From Thermohalobaculum sp038528605 (GTDB taxonomy: Bacteria; Pseudomonadota; Alphaproteobacteria; Rhodobacterales; Rhodobacteraceae): 64,000 nt of DNA. The notes beneath the pieces are model-generated. The model did not search any database, had not been told where the DNA came from, and was given only the letters and a program-made list of their open reading frames with translations. Shown here in pieces: positions 17,580 through 26,367 of the stretch. The stretch is taken from positions 1 to 64,000 of the forward strand of contig JBCBEP010000001.1 in the NCBI GenBank assembly GCA_038528605.1, in the 5' to 3' direction. The translations under genes and the position numbers were made by a program. Numbering within the stretch: the stretch's first letter is position 1; each line of letters opens with the position of its first letter.

Positions 17580-18194
17580 CTAGCGCGGCCAGATCTCGCC
17601 GCGGTCCACGCCCCAGAGCACCTCTTTCGGCACCCAGCCCACCACATCGTCCGCCTCGATCTCGCACCAGTCCCGCCCGCACTGGCGCAGATCGGCGACC
17701 ACGCCGGTCTCCGCCTCCGCTCTCAGCGCCGCCGCCGTTTCCGGCTGGCGCAGAAGCCGCGCACGCTCCGCCGTCACCAGCACGGTGCGCCGCCCGGTGA
17801 GGAGCGAGTGGTAGACCCAGCCGCTCGCATTGTCGCTATCCACGATCTGGCGCCAGTCCCGGTACTCGCCGATCACCCGCACCGGCAGGCCCGCCCGCCG
17901 GAACACCCAGTCCATGCGGTATTCGAGGCCGGGGCCCCGGCGCACATTGATCTCGTCCGACCGGAGCGAGACATAGCGCGGCATCGGCAGGTTCGTGACG
18001 GGACCCACGCCGATGGCGCCCGAGCGCGAGCCGCCGGGGCTCGCCGGCGCCTGCGGGGCCGTGAGCGTCTGCGGCGCGCTCAGCCCTCCAGACTGACCAC
18101 CCGACTGGCCCGCCACCTGCGCGCTCGCAAACAGACCGCTCAGCCCAAGCCCGGCGCATAGCCCGAGCCCCAAAACCATACGCAAGAAGGCCAT
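17580..18194 (-). CDS. SH3 domain-containing exported protein
   Basis: 204 residues from the ATG at 18194, preceded by AGAGGAGG. A signal peptide (LRMVLGLGLCAGLGLSGLFASA) is followed by a Ser/Gly/Gln-rich linker and two bacterial SH3-like segments: RYVSLRSDEINVRRGPGLEYRMDWVF near residues 75-100 and the C-terminal DLRQCGRDWCEIEADDVVGWVPKEVLWG. Such proteins are periplasmic and often bind cell-wall peptides. It is divergent from the reductase gene; their annotated ends lie close (18194 versus 18352), leaving about 157 bp for both promoters. Confidence 0.85.
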   Translation of the reverse strand: MAFLRMVLGLGLCAGLGLSGLFASAQVAGQSGGQSGGLSAPQTLTAPQAPASPGGSRSGAIGVGPVTNLPMPRYVSLRSDEINVRRGPGLEYRMDWVFRRAGLPVRVIGEYRDWRQIVDSDNASGWVYHSLLTGRRTVLVTAERARLLRQPETAAALRAEAETGVVADLRQCGRDWCEIEADDVVGWVPKEVLWGVDRGEIWPR

Positions 18195-18351
18195 GCCGCG
18201 CCTCCTCTTCCTTGCCGACATCCAACGCACCCCGGTCATCGATCCTCTCCGGCCGTCCTACGGTCACACTGCGGCCCTGCGCAATTTCCTTTCAATCGGG
18301 CCGCGGACCGGTCTACCAATCGATCCGGTCGCAAATATGGGGAAAATGCGG

Positions 18352-19338
18352 ATGAGCCGGAAGCGCCTGACCGTTGTCGTCACTCGGAAATTACCCGAGG
18401 CGGTGGAGACACGCATGCGCGAGCTCTTCGAGGTGCGCCTCAACGAGAGCGATGCGCCGATGAGCCAGGCGGCACTTGGCGAGGCCATGGCCGGCGCGGA
18501 TGTCCTCGTCCCCACCGTGACGGACAAGATCGATGCGGGCCTCCTCGGCCGGGCGAGCGAGCGCCTCAAGCTCATCGCGAATTATGGCGCCGGGTTCGAT
18601 CATATCGATGTGGAGACCGCGCGCACCCGCGGCATCCTCGTCTCCAACACCCCCGGGGTGCTGACCGAGGACACGGCGGACATGACCATGGCGCTGATTC
18701 TCGCCGTGCCGCGCCGGCTGGCGGAGGGGCAGGCGCTGATGCAGTCGGGCGACTGGGCGGGCTGGAGCCCCACGGCCATCATGGGCCACCGCATCTGGGG
18801 CAAGCGGCTCGGCATCGTGGGCATGGGGCGGATCGGCCAGGCCGTGGCCCGCCGCGCCCGCGCCTTCGGCCTCCAGATCCACTACCACAACCGCCGCCGC
18901 CTGCATGAGGACATCGAGGCGGAGCACGAGGCCACCTACTGGGAGAGCCTCGACCAGATGCTGGCGCGGATGGACATCGTGAGCGTCAACTGCCCGCACA
19001 CGCCTGCCACCTTCCACCTGCTCTCCGCTCGCCGCCTGGCGCTCATGAAACCCAGCGCCTTCGTGGTGAACACCGCCCGCGGCGAGGTGATCGACGAGAA
19101 CGCGCTCACCCGCATGCTGGTGAAGGGGGAGCTTTCGGGCGCCGGCCTCGACGTGTTCGAGAAGGAGCCGGGCGTGAACCCTCGCCTCATGGGCCTGTCG
19201 AACGTGGTGCTCCTGCCGCACATGGCCTCCGCCACCGAGGAAGGGCGGCTCGAGATGGGCGAGAAGGTGATCATCAACATCAAGACCTTCGCCGACGGCC
19301 ACCGCCCGCCCGATCAGGTGGTTCCCGCCATGCTCTAA
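18352..19338 (+). CDS. D-2-hydroxyacid dehydrogenase (glyoxylate/hydroxypyruvate reductase)
   Basis: 328 residues from the ATG at 18352, which gives the usual family length and start (MSRKRLTVVVTRKLPE) with GGGGA upstream; in-frame ATGs at 18337 and 18346 are alternatives. The NAD-binding motif is GIVGMGRIGQAVARRARAFG. The catalytic Arg is in NTARGEVIDE, the Glu in DVFEKEP and the His in LPHMASAT. It most likely reduces glyoxylate or hydroxypyruvate in the cytoplasm, feeding the serine/glycerate route, as for GyaR-type enzymes of Rhodobacterales. Substrate preference cannot be set from sequence alone. Confidence 0.88.
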   Translation: MSRKRLTVVVTRKLPEAVETRMRELFEVRLNESDAPMSQAALGEAMAGADVLVPTVTDKIDAGLLGRASERLKLIANYGAGFDHIDVETARTRGILVSNTPGVLTEDTADMTMALILAVPRRLAEGQALMQSGDWAGWSPTAIMGHRIWGKRLGIVGMGRIGQAVARRARAFGLQIHYHNRRRLHEDIEAEHEATYWESLDQMLARMDIVSVNCPHTPATFHLLSARRLALMKPSAFVVNTARGEVIDENALTRMLVKGELSGAGLDVFEKEPGVNPRLMGLSNVVLLPHMASATEEGRLEMGEKVIINIKTFADGHRPPDQVVPAML

Positions 19339-19375
19339 GGCGCCCGCGCCGCCAGCACCTCCGGGAGAGGGCGCC

Positions 19376-20278
19376 ATGCCCCAGCGGATGATGGAAGCCC
19401 AGCGTCTTGCGCTCCTCAGCGTCGGCATCGGCCTCGCCGTGCTGGCGCTGAAGCTCCTGGCGTGGTGGGTGACGGGCTCGGTCGCGCTCTATTCGGATGC
19501 CCTGGAGAGCGTAATCAACGTCGTGGCGGCGGGCGCCGCGCTCCTCGCCCTCCGCCTCGCCGCCCGTCCGCCGGACGACAATCACCCCTGGGGGCACCAC
19601 AAGGCCGAGTACCTCTCGGCCGTCTTCGAGGGCGTGCTGATCGTGCTCGCCGCGGTGTCCATCATCACTGCGGCGGTTGACGGGCTCCTGAACCCCCGGC
19701 CCATCGAGGCCCCGCTGATCGGCCTTCTGGTGAACGGCCTTGCGACGGCTATCAACGCGGTCTGGGGCCTGCACCTCCTGCGCGCCGGTCGGCGCCTGCA
19801 CTCCCCGGCCCTGCGCGCCGATGCGCAGCACGTGCTGACCGATGTGTGGACGTCGGCGGGCGTGATCGTGGGGCTTCTGCTGGTCCCGCTCACTGGCTGG
19901 CTTTGGCTCGATCCTGTGCTCGCCATCGCCGTTGCGCTCAACATCCTCTGGCAGGGCTACGGGCTGCTGCGCGAAGCGGCCGGCGGGTTGATGGACGAAG
20001 CGCCAGACCCGGATCTGATCGCGAAGCTGGAGGCGGCCATCGGCTCGCACGGGGAGGGTGCGATCGAGGCACACGACATCCGCACACGCCAGGCCGGGCG
20101 GCTCCTGTTCATCGACTTTCACCTCGTCGTCCCCAGCGCCATGACCGTGGCGGAAGCGCATGGGATCTGCGACCGGATCGAGGATGCGCTGCGCGAGGCA
20201 GCGCCGGGCGAGGCCACGATCACCATCCATGTGGAGCCTGCGGACAAGGCGAAGCAGGGCGCGGCGGTGGTATTCTAG
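19376..20278 (+). CDS. Cation diffusion facilitator (CDF) transporter
   Basis: 300 residues. Six hydrophobic segments are followed by a C-terminal cytoplasmic domain from about residue 205. Metal-site residues are visible: YSDALES in helix 2, NHPWGHHKAEYLSAVFEG at the conserved intracellular loop, and ADAQHVLTDVWTS in helix 5. CDF proteins export divalent metals (Zn, Fe, Mn, Co) in exchange for protons. The C-terminal domain ends with TITIHVEPADKAKQG, the usual CDF sensor-domain strand. Metal specificity is not decided by what I can see. GGAGAGGG precedes the ATG, 37 bp after the reductase gene. Confidence 0.9.
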   Translation: MPQRMMEAQRLALLSVGIGLAVLALKLLAWWVTGSVALYSDALESVINVVAAGAALLALRLAARPPDDNHPWGHHKAEYLSAVFEGVLIVLAAVSIITAAVDGLLNPRPIEAPLIGLLVNGLATAINAVWGLHLLRAGRRLHSPALRADAQHVLTDVWTSAGVIVGLLLVPLTGWLWLDPVLAIAVALNILWQGYGLLREAAGGLMDEAPDPDLIAKLEAAIGSHGEGAIEAHDIRTRQAGRLLFIDFHLVVPSAMTVAEAHGICDRIEDALREAAPGEATITIHVEPADKAKQGAAVVF

Positions 20279-20330
20279 GCGCCGCTTTGGCAGCATCCCC
20301 ACCACCCGCCAGCCCGTGCCGGAGCCCCCG

Positions 20331-21173
20331 ATGCGCCTCGCCCTCATCCACCCGCAAACCACCGTGTTCACCTGCAAGCGGGTGATGGAGAACCCGGCCG
20401 CCATGTGCTTCGTCGCGCATGACGGGGATGGGGACTGGTCGTTCCTCTGCGATGGCTACCACTCGGGCGAGGGAGCGGACCCGGACGACACCATCGACAC
20501 GCTCTACGCCGCAGATCTCGTCCGCCGCTTTCCACAACTCGACGGTCTCGAGCATCTCGACCCGGACCGGGAGGCGGACCTGGACGCGGATGGCCTGTGG
20601 CACACGGTACCGGAGCGTCCGACGCCACCGGGTACTGTCCTCGAGGGTTGGTCCTACACTTGCGCCTGTTGCGGCGAGCGGAAGGAGGGGGTGCCCGAAC
20701 TCTCCTGCATCGGCCCCGATCTCTGGGCATCGCGAGACCGTGTGGAGGGCGTGCGCGAGGTCGATAAGGACAGCGATTTCTGCGTGCTGGACGTCGATGG
20801 CGAGAGACACTTCTACATCCGCGTCCTCCTGCCCATCCCGCTCCCTTTCGCAGCGCGGGCCGACGACCACTGGTGCTTCGGGGTGTGGACGACGCTCTCG
20901 GAGAGGAATTTCGAAGCCTATCGGGCGGGCTTCAGAAGCGGCGAGGCCGAGCCGGGACCGATGACCGGCTGGCTCTCGAACACCCTGCCGACTTATCCCG
21001 CCGGTCAGATCGCCCTGATCATCGTGCCTCAACGGGGCAACCGCCGCCCCTATGCCTTCCTCAACGAGACCCACGCCGAGCACCCGCTCTTCGTCGACCA
21101 GCGAGACGGCTGGAGCGAGGCGCAGCTGGCAGAGAAGCTTTCCACCATCATGCCCTGCCGGGATGCTGGCTGA
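20331..21173 (+). CDS. DUF2199 domain protein with an additional N-terminal domain
   Basis: 280 residues from the ATG at 20331 (GGAG upstream); the longer frame overlapping the CDF gene is rejected. From residue ~105 to the end it matches DUF2199: YTCACCGERKEGVPELS (a CxCC motif), DSDFCVLDVDGERHFYIRVLLPIPL, FGVWTTLSERNFEAY, and the tail AEHPLFVDQRDGW. The first ~95 residues (VFTCKRVMENPAAMCFVAHDGDGDWSFL...) form a separate acidic domain that I do not recognise beyond its resemblance to small immunity-like proteins. The stop overlaps the next start (TGATG), so the two are translationally coupled. No function assigned. Confidence 0.75.
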   Translation: MRLALIHPQTTVFTCKRVMENPAAMCFVAHDGDGDWSFLCDGYHSGEGADPDDTIDTLYAADLVRRFPQLDGLEHLDPDREADLDADGLWHTVPERPTPPGTVLEGWSYTCACCGERKEGVPELSCIGPDLWASRDRVEGVREVDKDSDFCVLDVDGERHFYIRVLLPIPLPFAARADDHWCFGVWTTLSERNFEAYRAGFRSGEAEPGPMTGWLSNTLPTYPAGQIALIIVPQRGNRRPYAFLNETHAEHPLFVDQRDGWSEAQLAEKLSTIMPCRDAG

Positions 21174-22213
21174 TGGACATCTTCGCCTTCGAAGCCGTCA
21201 TCATCCGCCCCGCCACATTGGCGGACGCCCCGGCTATCGCCACGATCCACGGAGACGCCTACGAGCACACTTATGGCCTCGCGGGCGAGGCGTTGCGCGA
21301 GGCGCGGGAGGAGCGTGCGGCCCGCTGGCCCCGCATTCTGGGCGGCGAAACCCGCCCGATCACCGTTCTCGTCGCCGTGGCCCGGGGCGAGGTGGTGGGT
21401 TTCGCGGCGACCCATCCGGTAGCGGACGACTGGGGCTGGGAATACCTCGCGAGCCTCTACTGCACTGCTGAATGCCAGGGCACAGGCATCGCGCCCCTCC
21501 TGATGCGGGAGCTGGCCGACCGCCTTCTCGCGGTCGGACGCCGCCGCCTCCGCGCCCTCGTGCTCGCTGGAAACACCCGCGCCCGCGCATTCTACGCCCG
21601 CATGGGCGCGCGGGAGGTGGGCGAGCGGGAGGGCGAGCTGGGGGGCAAGCCGGTGACGGATATCGTGCTCGAATGGGAGCGGATGGCCGATCTCGCCACC
21701 GCTGCCCGCCGCGCGCTCGATGCCCGCCGCGCGCCGCCGCGCGCCCTGCCTCTTGCCGAAGCGCCCGTGGTTCGCGGCAAGCCCCATCCCGATGGCGTGG
21801 CGGAGGCGGCGCGGGAGCGCGTGAAGCGCCGCCTCGGCGAGCCCTTCGGTCTCAGCCAGTTCGGCGTCAACCGCCTCGAGCTCGCGCCGGGCTGCCACAG
21901 CGCCGCGCCGCACAGGCACACCCATGAGGACGAGTTCGTGACCGTGCTCGAGGGCGAGGTCTGGCTCGTTTCGGACGGCGAGGAGACGCGCCTCGGCCCG
22001 GGCGACAGCGCGGGCTTTCCCGCCGGTGCCGGGCGCGCGCACCACCTCGAGAACCGTGGTGCTGGGCGGGCGGTTCTGCTCGAGATCGGCAGCCGCCTGC
22101 CGGACCGGGATGAGGTGGACTATCCGGGCCAGGACCTTGCCATCCGTCAGCAGCCGGACGGGCGGCGGATCTATGTCCGCGCCGACGGTACGGTGCGCGA
22201 CGACCCGGTCTGA
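21173..22213 (+). CDS. GNAT acetyltransferase-cupin fusion protein
   Basis: 346 residues. Residues ~8-165 are a GNAT N-acetyltransferase domain (IRPATLADAPAIATIHGDAY, acetyl-CoA loop EYLASLYCTAECQGTGIAPLLM, and NTRARAFYARMGARE). After a basic Ala/Arg linker of about 35 residues, residues ~215-330 are a cupin (LSQFGVNRLELAPG, HRHTHEDEFVTVLEGEVWLV, LGPGDSAGFPAG, HHLENRG), with metal ligands His/His/Glu plus a later His visible. Normally these are separate proteins. No in-frame stop or frameshift separates them, and the start overlaps the DUF2199 stop. Substrates are unknown. Confidence 0.85.
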   Translation: MDIFAFEAVIIRPATLADAPAIATIHGDAYEHTYGLAGEALREAREERAARWPRILGGETRPITVLVAVARGEVVGFAATHPVADDWGWEYLASLYCTAECQGTGIAPLLMRELADRLLAVGRRRLRALVLAGNTRARAFYARMGAREVGEREGELGGKPVTDIVLEWERMADLATAARRALDARRAPPRALPLAEAPVVRGKPHPDGVAEAARERVKRRLGEPFGLSQFGVNRLELAPGCHSAAPHRHTHEDEFVTVLEGEVWLVSDGEETRLGPGDSAGFPAGAGRAHHLENRGAGRAVLLEIGSRLPDRDEVDYPGQDLAIRQQPDGRRIYVRADGTVRDDPV

Positions 22214-22329
22214 CCCCGGCACTCGAGGCGGCGAGGCTGGCGCCGGGACGCTGCCGGGTGTATTCCGGCAGCGAGGCGCGGACAGGGCAGGGGCGCCCAA
22301 GGCAAGGATCGCGGAGAGAGGGACAGGGC

Positions 22330-23148
22330 ATGGCGGGCGATAGCGCCGCTGACGATACGCTCTTCCGTCTCTGGCGCGATGGCGCCCGGGCCTTCTCGGC
22401 CCTGGCCGAAGGGTTCGGGCCGGATCAGGCGGAGGGTGCGGGGGCGCGTGTTGCGCGCGGCGCCTGGGCGCAGGCGGGTGCGACCTTCGAGGCCTGGAGC
22501 CGTTTCCTCGACGCGCTTGCCGAAGCGCATTCGGCACGCTCGGCAAGTCCGGGCGCCAGTCCCTTCGATCCCGCAGGTTGGCTGCGGGGCGCCGGAGAGG
22601 GCGGCATGGCCGATCTCTGGCGCTGGCTCGAGGGCCCCGATTTCGCGGATATCATGGGGGAGGAGCGGCGCCTGATCCGCGAGGGTCGCGAATGGGTCCG
22701 CTTCGCCGCAGCCCTCGAACAGTTCCGCATGCTCGTGGCCGAGGGTTGGCTCCGTGCCTTCCGCCGCTTTGCTGAAAGCCTGGGCGCGGATGACGGGGCA
22801 CCGGAGCCTCCGGGGCCGTTGGCGGAGGCTACTGGCAGCGAGGCCGAGGCGCGGGATGCGGCCGCCTGGGACCGGCTCGTGGCTCATTGGCGCCGCGCGG
22901 CGGATGCGGAGATGGCGCGTCTGCAAACTTCCGAGGCCTACCTCGCCGCGCAGCGCGATCTTCTGGATGCGGGCCTCGCGCTCCGGGCCAGCCTGCGCGC
23001 GCGGGCCGAGCGCATGGCGGCCTTCCTCGGCCTGCCCACGCGTGCCGAACTCGACGACGTGCATGCGGAGCTGCACGCCCTCCGCCGCGAGATGCGCGCC
23101 CTGAAGCGTGCCCAGCGCGATGCATCCGCGGGCGGAGGCGGGCGATGA
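22330..23148 (+). CDS. phaE: Class III PHA synthase subunit PhaE-like protein
   Basis: 272 residues from the ATG at 22330. Largely helical and rich in Ala, Glu and Arg, with WRRAADAEMARLQTSEAYLAAQRDLLDAG and a C-terminal GLPTRAELDDVHAELHALRREMRALKR. That last motif is the conserved PhaE end, where a (x)PTRxExDxxHxxxxxLRR pattern precedes a short coiled coil. PhaE partners PhaC to make an active class III polyhydroxyalkanoate synthase on storage granules. It sits 13 bp upstream of phaC. The N-terminal half is weakly conserved, as is usual for PhaE, so context carries weight. Confidence 0.8.
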   Translation: MAGDSAADDTLFRLWRDGARAFSALAEGFGPDQAEGAGARVARGAWAQAGATFEAWSRFLDALAEAHSARSASPGASPFDPAGWLRGAGEGGMADLWRWLEGPDFADIMGEERRLIREGREWVRFAAALEQFRMLVAEGWLRAFRRFAESLGADDGAPEPPGPLAEATGSEAEARDAAAWDRLVAHWRRAADAEMARLQTSEAYLAAQRDLLDAGLALRASLRARAERMAAFLGLPTRAELDDVHAELHALRREMRALKRAQRDASAGGGGR

Positions 23149-23161
23149 ACTGGCGGGCGCG

Positions 23162-24325
23162 ATGACGGGCGGTGGTGGTGGCGGTGGTGGTGGCCGCGGC
23201 GAAGGCGCCGGGCCGGACTGGATGGGCGCGTTCCGCGCCAGCGCCCGTCCGGCCTGCGCGATGATCGAGGCGACGCGCCGGATGATCGCGCTGATGGACA
23301 AGCTGGGCGAGGCGCGCCGCCGCAGCGTGCGCATCGCCGAGACGCCGAAGGACACGGTCTGGCAGCAGGGAAAGGTCACGCTCTCCCGCTACCGCGCCGA
23401 TCCGGCCGTCCCTGAGCGCCGCTACGGCCCGCTTCTGATCGTCCACGGTCTCGTTGGCCGGCAGAGCATGACCGACCTCGAACCGCGCCGCTCCCTCGTC
23501 CGCCGTCTCCTCGCCGCGGGGGTCGACACCTTCGTGCTGGACTGGGGCAACCCCACGCGGGCCGACCGGTACTGCGACATGACCGATTATGCGGATCACC
23601 GGCTGGGCGACGCGGTGGAAGCGGCCCTCGAGGTGGCGGAGCGGCCGCGGGCAGCGCTTCTCGGCATCTGCCAGGGCGGCGTGTTCGCGGCGGCCCATGC
23701 AGCGCTCTACCCCGAGCGCCTCGCCGCGCTCGCCCTCGCCGTCACGCCCATCGACTGCCATGCGGACGCCGCCGCGCCGGTGCCGGGGCGCGGCCAGCTG
23801 AACCTCTGGCTCCGCAGCCTGCCAGAGGACCTGGTGGACCGGCTGATCGACGATAGCGGCATGGTGCCCGGCGCCCTCGCTGCGACCGTCTTCAACGGCC
23901 TCACGCCCGGGCGCACCGCCGCAAAGTACACGGCGGACCTGATGGAGATCGCGGGCGACCCGGATGCGCTCGACACCTTCCTGCGCATGGAGAAGTGGCT
24001 TTCGGACCGGCCGGACCAGCCTGGTGAGCTCGCCCGCGAATGGCTGGTGGGGCTCTACCGGGAGAATCGCCTCGCCACGGGGCGCCTCTCGCTCGACGGC
24101 CGGCCGGTGCGCCTTGAGAACATCTCCTGCCCGGTTCTCAACATCTATGCGCGGGACGATCACATCGTGCCGCCTCCCTGCAGCCGGGCCTTGAAGAACC
24201 ACCTGCAGAACGTTGCATATCGCGAACTGGAGGTGCCGACGGGCCATATCGGCGCGTTTGTCTCGCCCCGCGGGCTAGACTTGGTGGCCCCGGCGATGAC
24301 GGCGTTGCTCGCGCAGGCGGCCTGA
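23162..24325 (+). CDS. phaC: Class III poly(R)-hydroxyalkanoate synthase subunit PhaC
   Basis: 387 residues if started at the ATG at 23162; the first ~18 residues contain a run of nine glycines, so the ATG at 23222 is an alternative. The short length matches class III, not the ~600-residue class I enzymes usual in this group. The lipase-like box is GICQGG (nucleophile Cys170), with the catalytic Asp near 333 (RDDHIVP) and His362 (GHIGAF). FLRMEKWLSDRPDQPGE closely matches known class III synthases. It polymerises 3-hydroxyacyl-CoA into polyester granules. Its substrate supply (phaA, phaB) lies 12 kb away. Confidence 0.92.
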   Translation: MTGGGGGGGGGRGEGAGPDWMGAFRASARPACAMIEATRRMIALMDKLGEARRRSVRIAETPKDTVWQQGKVTLSRYRADPAVPERRYGPLLIVHGLVGRQSMTDLEPRRSLVRRLLAAGVDTFVLDWGNPTRADRYCDMTDYADHRLGDAVEAALEVAERPRAALLGICQGGVFAAAHAALYPERLAALALAVTPIDCHADAAAPVPGRGQLNLWLRSLPEDLVDRLIDDSGMVPGALAATVFNGLTPGRTAAKYTADLMEIAGDPDALDTFLRMEKWLSDRPDQPGELAREWLVGLYRENRLATGRLSLDGRPVRLENISCPVLNIYARDDHIVPPPCSRALKNHLQNVAYRELEVPTGHIGAFVSPRGLDLVAPAMTALLAQAA

Positions 24326-24492
24326 CCCTGCCTTATGAGCGGACAGGTCGCAGGCCATTGAGACAAATTTTATCGGCCGCGACCACTTTTCCGCCTTCCT
24401 GGGGGGCAATCGTGGACTTCCACGACTATGTCGATTTGAATACGGCGAAGGATCGCGGGCTTTATGAACGCCCGGCATCGGGGAGACGCACT

Positions 24493-26295
24493 TTGGCAGA
24501 TCGGCTTTCCAACGTTTTTCAGAGCGGGCGCAGGGGCACCTCCCGGAAGGCGACAAGCGCGCTTCTGGCGGCGCTTCTGGCGCTCGGCGCTGCAGGCGGC
24601 GCCGGGGAAGCGCAGGCGCAGAGCGGCGCACCGCTGGCCGGGCCCTACCTTGCAGCCGAACAGGCGGCGCGGCGCGGCGATGTCGGCGCAGCGGCGGAGT
24701 ATTACGGCCGGGCGCTGGCGGCTGACCCGAGCAACGCGGTGCTGCTCGAACGGGCCATCCTGCACAAGGTTGCGGCCGGCCAGGTGGAAACCGCTGTCAC
24801 GCTCTCGCGCAAGCTCGTGGAGCAGCGGCCGGAGAGCCAGATCGCGCTTCTCGTGCTCTCTGCCGATGCCTTCAAGGCGGATGACCCGCAGCGCATCGTC
24901 GATCTGATCGCCGAGCAGAATTCCGAAACTGGGAGCTTCGTCAGCTACCTGATCGAAGCCTGGGCGTCCTACGCCCTCGGCAAGTCGGACGATGCGCGGA
25001 TGGCGCTCGAGGCACTGCGTGACGCCGGCACCGGCGGCGCCGCAGGCGAGATGATGGCCACGTTCCACATCGGCCTTCTCGAAGCGGCGCTCGGACAGGA
25101 TGCTGCCGCCATCACAGCCTTCGAGGAGACGGCGGAGCGACTTCGCGAGCCCACGGATCGGCTGACGCTGATGCAGGCGGGCTCTCTCGCTCGAACGGGT
25201 GACCAGAAAGGTGCTGCAGATCTTATCCGCGCCCGCCTCGGCGCGACGCTGGGCGATGCGCGGCTGGAGGATCTGCTCGTCGAGATCGAGGGTGGCGCAA
25301 TTCCCACGCCGATGGTCACCACGGGCGCTGCCGGCGCTGCCGAGGCGCTCTTCGGTATCTCCGGTCTCCTAACGCGCGGCCAGAACCGGATCATCGGCCT
25401 CGCCTATGCCCGGCTCGCCACGTATCTCGACCCGGATCTCATCGACGCAAAGATCCTTATGGCGCAGATGCTGGTGCGTGACGCTCAGTACGAGCTCGCA
25501 ATCGCCGCCTATGAGAGCATCCCGCGAAACGCGCCGGAGGCGCTGGAGGCGCAGATCGGCCGGGCGAACGCGATCCATGAGGCTGGCCGGGTAGAGCCCG
25601 CGGTCATCGCGATGCGCGAGGTCACGGCCCGCTTCCCCCGCTCGGTGGAGGCGCAGCTCGCGCTCGGCGACATCCTCCGCCGGGAGCGCCGCTTTGCCGA
25701 GGCCTCCGTGGCCTACGACGCGGCGATCCAGCTTACCGACCCCATCGAACCGCGCCACTGGGTGCTCTTCTACCAGCGCGGCATCACCTATGAGCGGTCG
25801 GACCAGTGGGAGAAGGCCGAGGCTGACTTCCTCCAGGCGCTCGAGATGGAGCCCGATCAGCCGCAGGTGCTGAACTATCTCGGCTATTCGTGGGTCGAGC
25901 TCCGCATGAATATCGACCGCGCCAAGGATATGATCGAGACCGCCGTCGCAAAGCGCCCGGACGACGGCTACATCGTCGACAGCCTCGGTTGGGTGCTCTT
26001 CCGTCTCGGCGATTTCGACGAAGCCGTGCGCCATCTGGAGCGGGCCGTCGAACTGCGCCCCGTGGATCCTGTGATCAACGATCATTTCGGCGATGCGCTC
26101 TGGATGGTCGGCCGGCGCACTGAGGCGCGCTTCCAGTGGCGCCGCGCGCTCAGCTTCGAGCCGGAGGAAGAGGAGGAGGTGCGGATCCGCGCCAAGCTTT
26201 CCCGCGGGCTGGACGACGTGCTCGAGGAAGAGGCTGCCGCCGGCAAGCCCGCCATCATTGGTGGGGACCCCGGCAGCGAAGAGAACCCGGGCTAA
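24493..26295 (+). CDS. Tetratricopeptide repeat exported protein
   Basis: 600 residues from a TTG at 24493 with GGGGAG 7 bp upstream. The frame is open further up (GTG at 24412, TTG at 24358), but that stretch has weak third-position GC, unlike the rest. A hydrophobic signal segment (ALLAALLALGAAGGA) is followed by an AQAQ cleavage region. The remainder is TPR-like repeats, best seen in ALEMEPDQPQVLNYLGYSWVE, KRPDDGYIVDSLGWVLFRLGDFDEAV and HLERAVELRPVDPVINDHFGDALW. The product is probably a periplasmic or outer-membrane-attached scaffold. It lies 72 bp before ispE, an arrangement common in Rhodobacterales. Confidence 0.82.
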   Translation: MADRLSNVFQSGRRGTSRKATSALLAALLALGAAGGAGEAQAQSGAPLAGPYLAAEQAARRGDVGAAAEYYGRALAADPSNAVLLERAILHKVAAGQVETAVTLSRKLVEQRPESQIALLVLSADAFKADDPQRIVDLIAEQNSETGSFVSYLIEAWASYALGKSDDARMALEALRDAGTGGAAGEMMATFHIGLLEAALGQDAAAITAFEETAERLREPTDRLTLMQAGSLARTGDQKGAADLIRARLGATLGDARLEDLLVEIEGGAIPTPMVTTGAAGAAEALFGISGLLTRGQNRIIGLAYARLATYLDPDLIDAKILMAQMLVRDAQYELAIAAYESIPRNAPEALEAQIGRANAIHEAGRVEPAVIAMREVTARFPRSVEAQLALGDILRRERRFAEASVAYDAAIQLTDPIEPRHWVLFYQRGITYERSDQWEKAEADFLQALEMEPDQPQVLNYLGYSWVELRMNIDRAKDMIETAVAKRPDDGYIVDSLGWVLFRLGDFDEAVRHLERAVELRPVDPVINDHFGDALWMVGRRTEARFQWRRALSFEPEEEEEVRIRAKLSRGLDDVLEEEAAAGKPAIIGGDPGSEENPG

Positions 26296-26367
26296 CGCCG
26301 CACCACCTCTCGGGAAAGGCTCACGGCCCGCTGGCATGCGCTTGTGGGCCGCGCTACGAGGCGGGGC

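Noticed and set aside
23108..23161. Upstream ATGs at 23108 and 23120 as the phaC start
   Set aside because: They lie inside the end of phaE without a ribosome site; the class III family starts later.
22171..23379. 402-codon minus-strand frame across phaE and phaC
   Set aside because: Opposes the PhaE/PhaC genes and lacks any domain.
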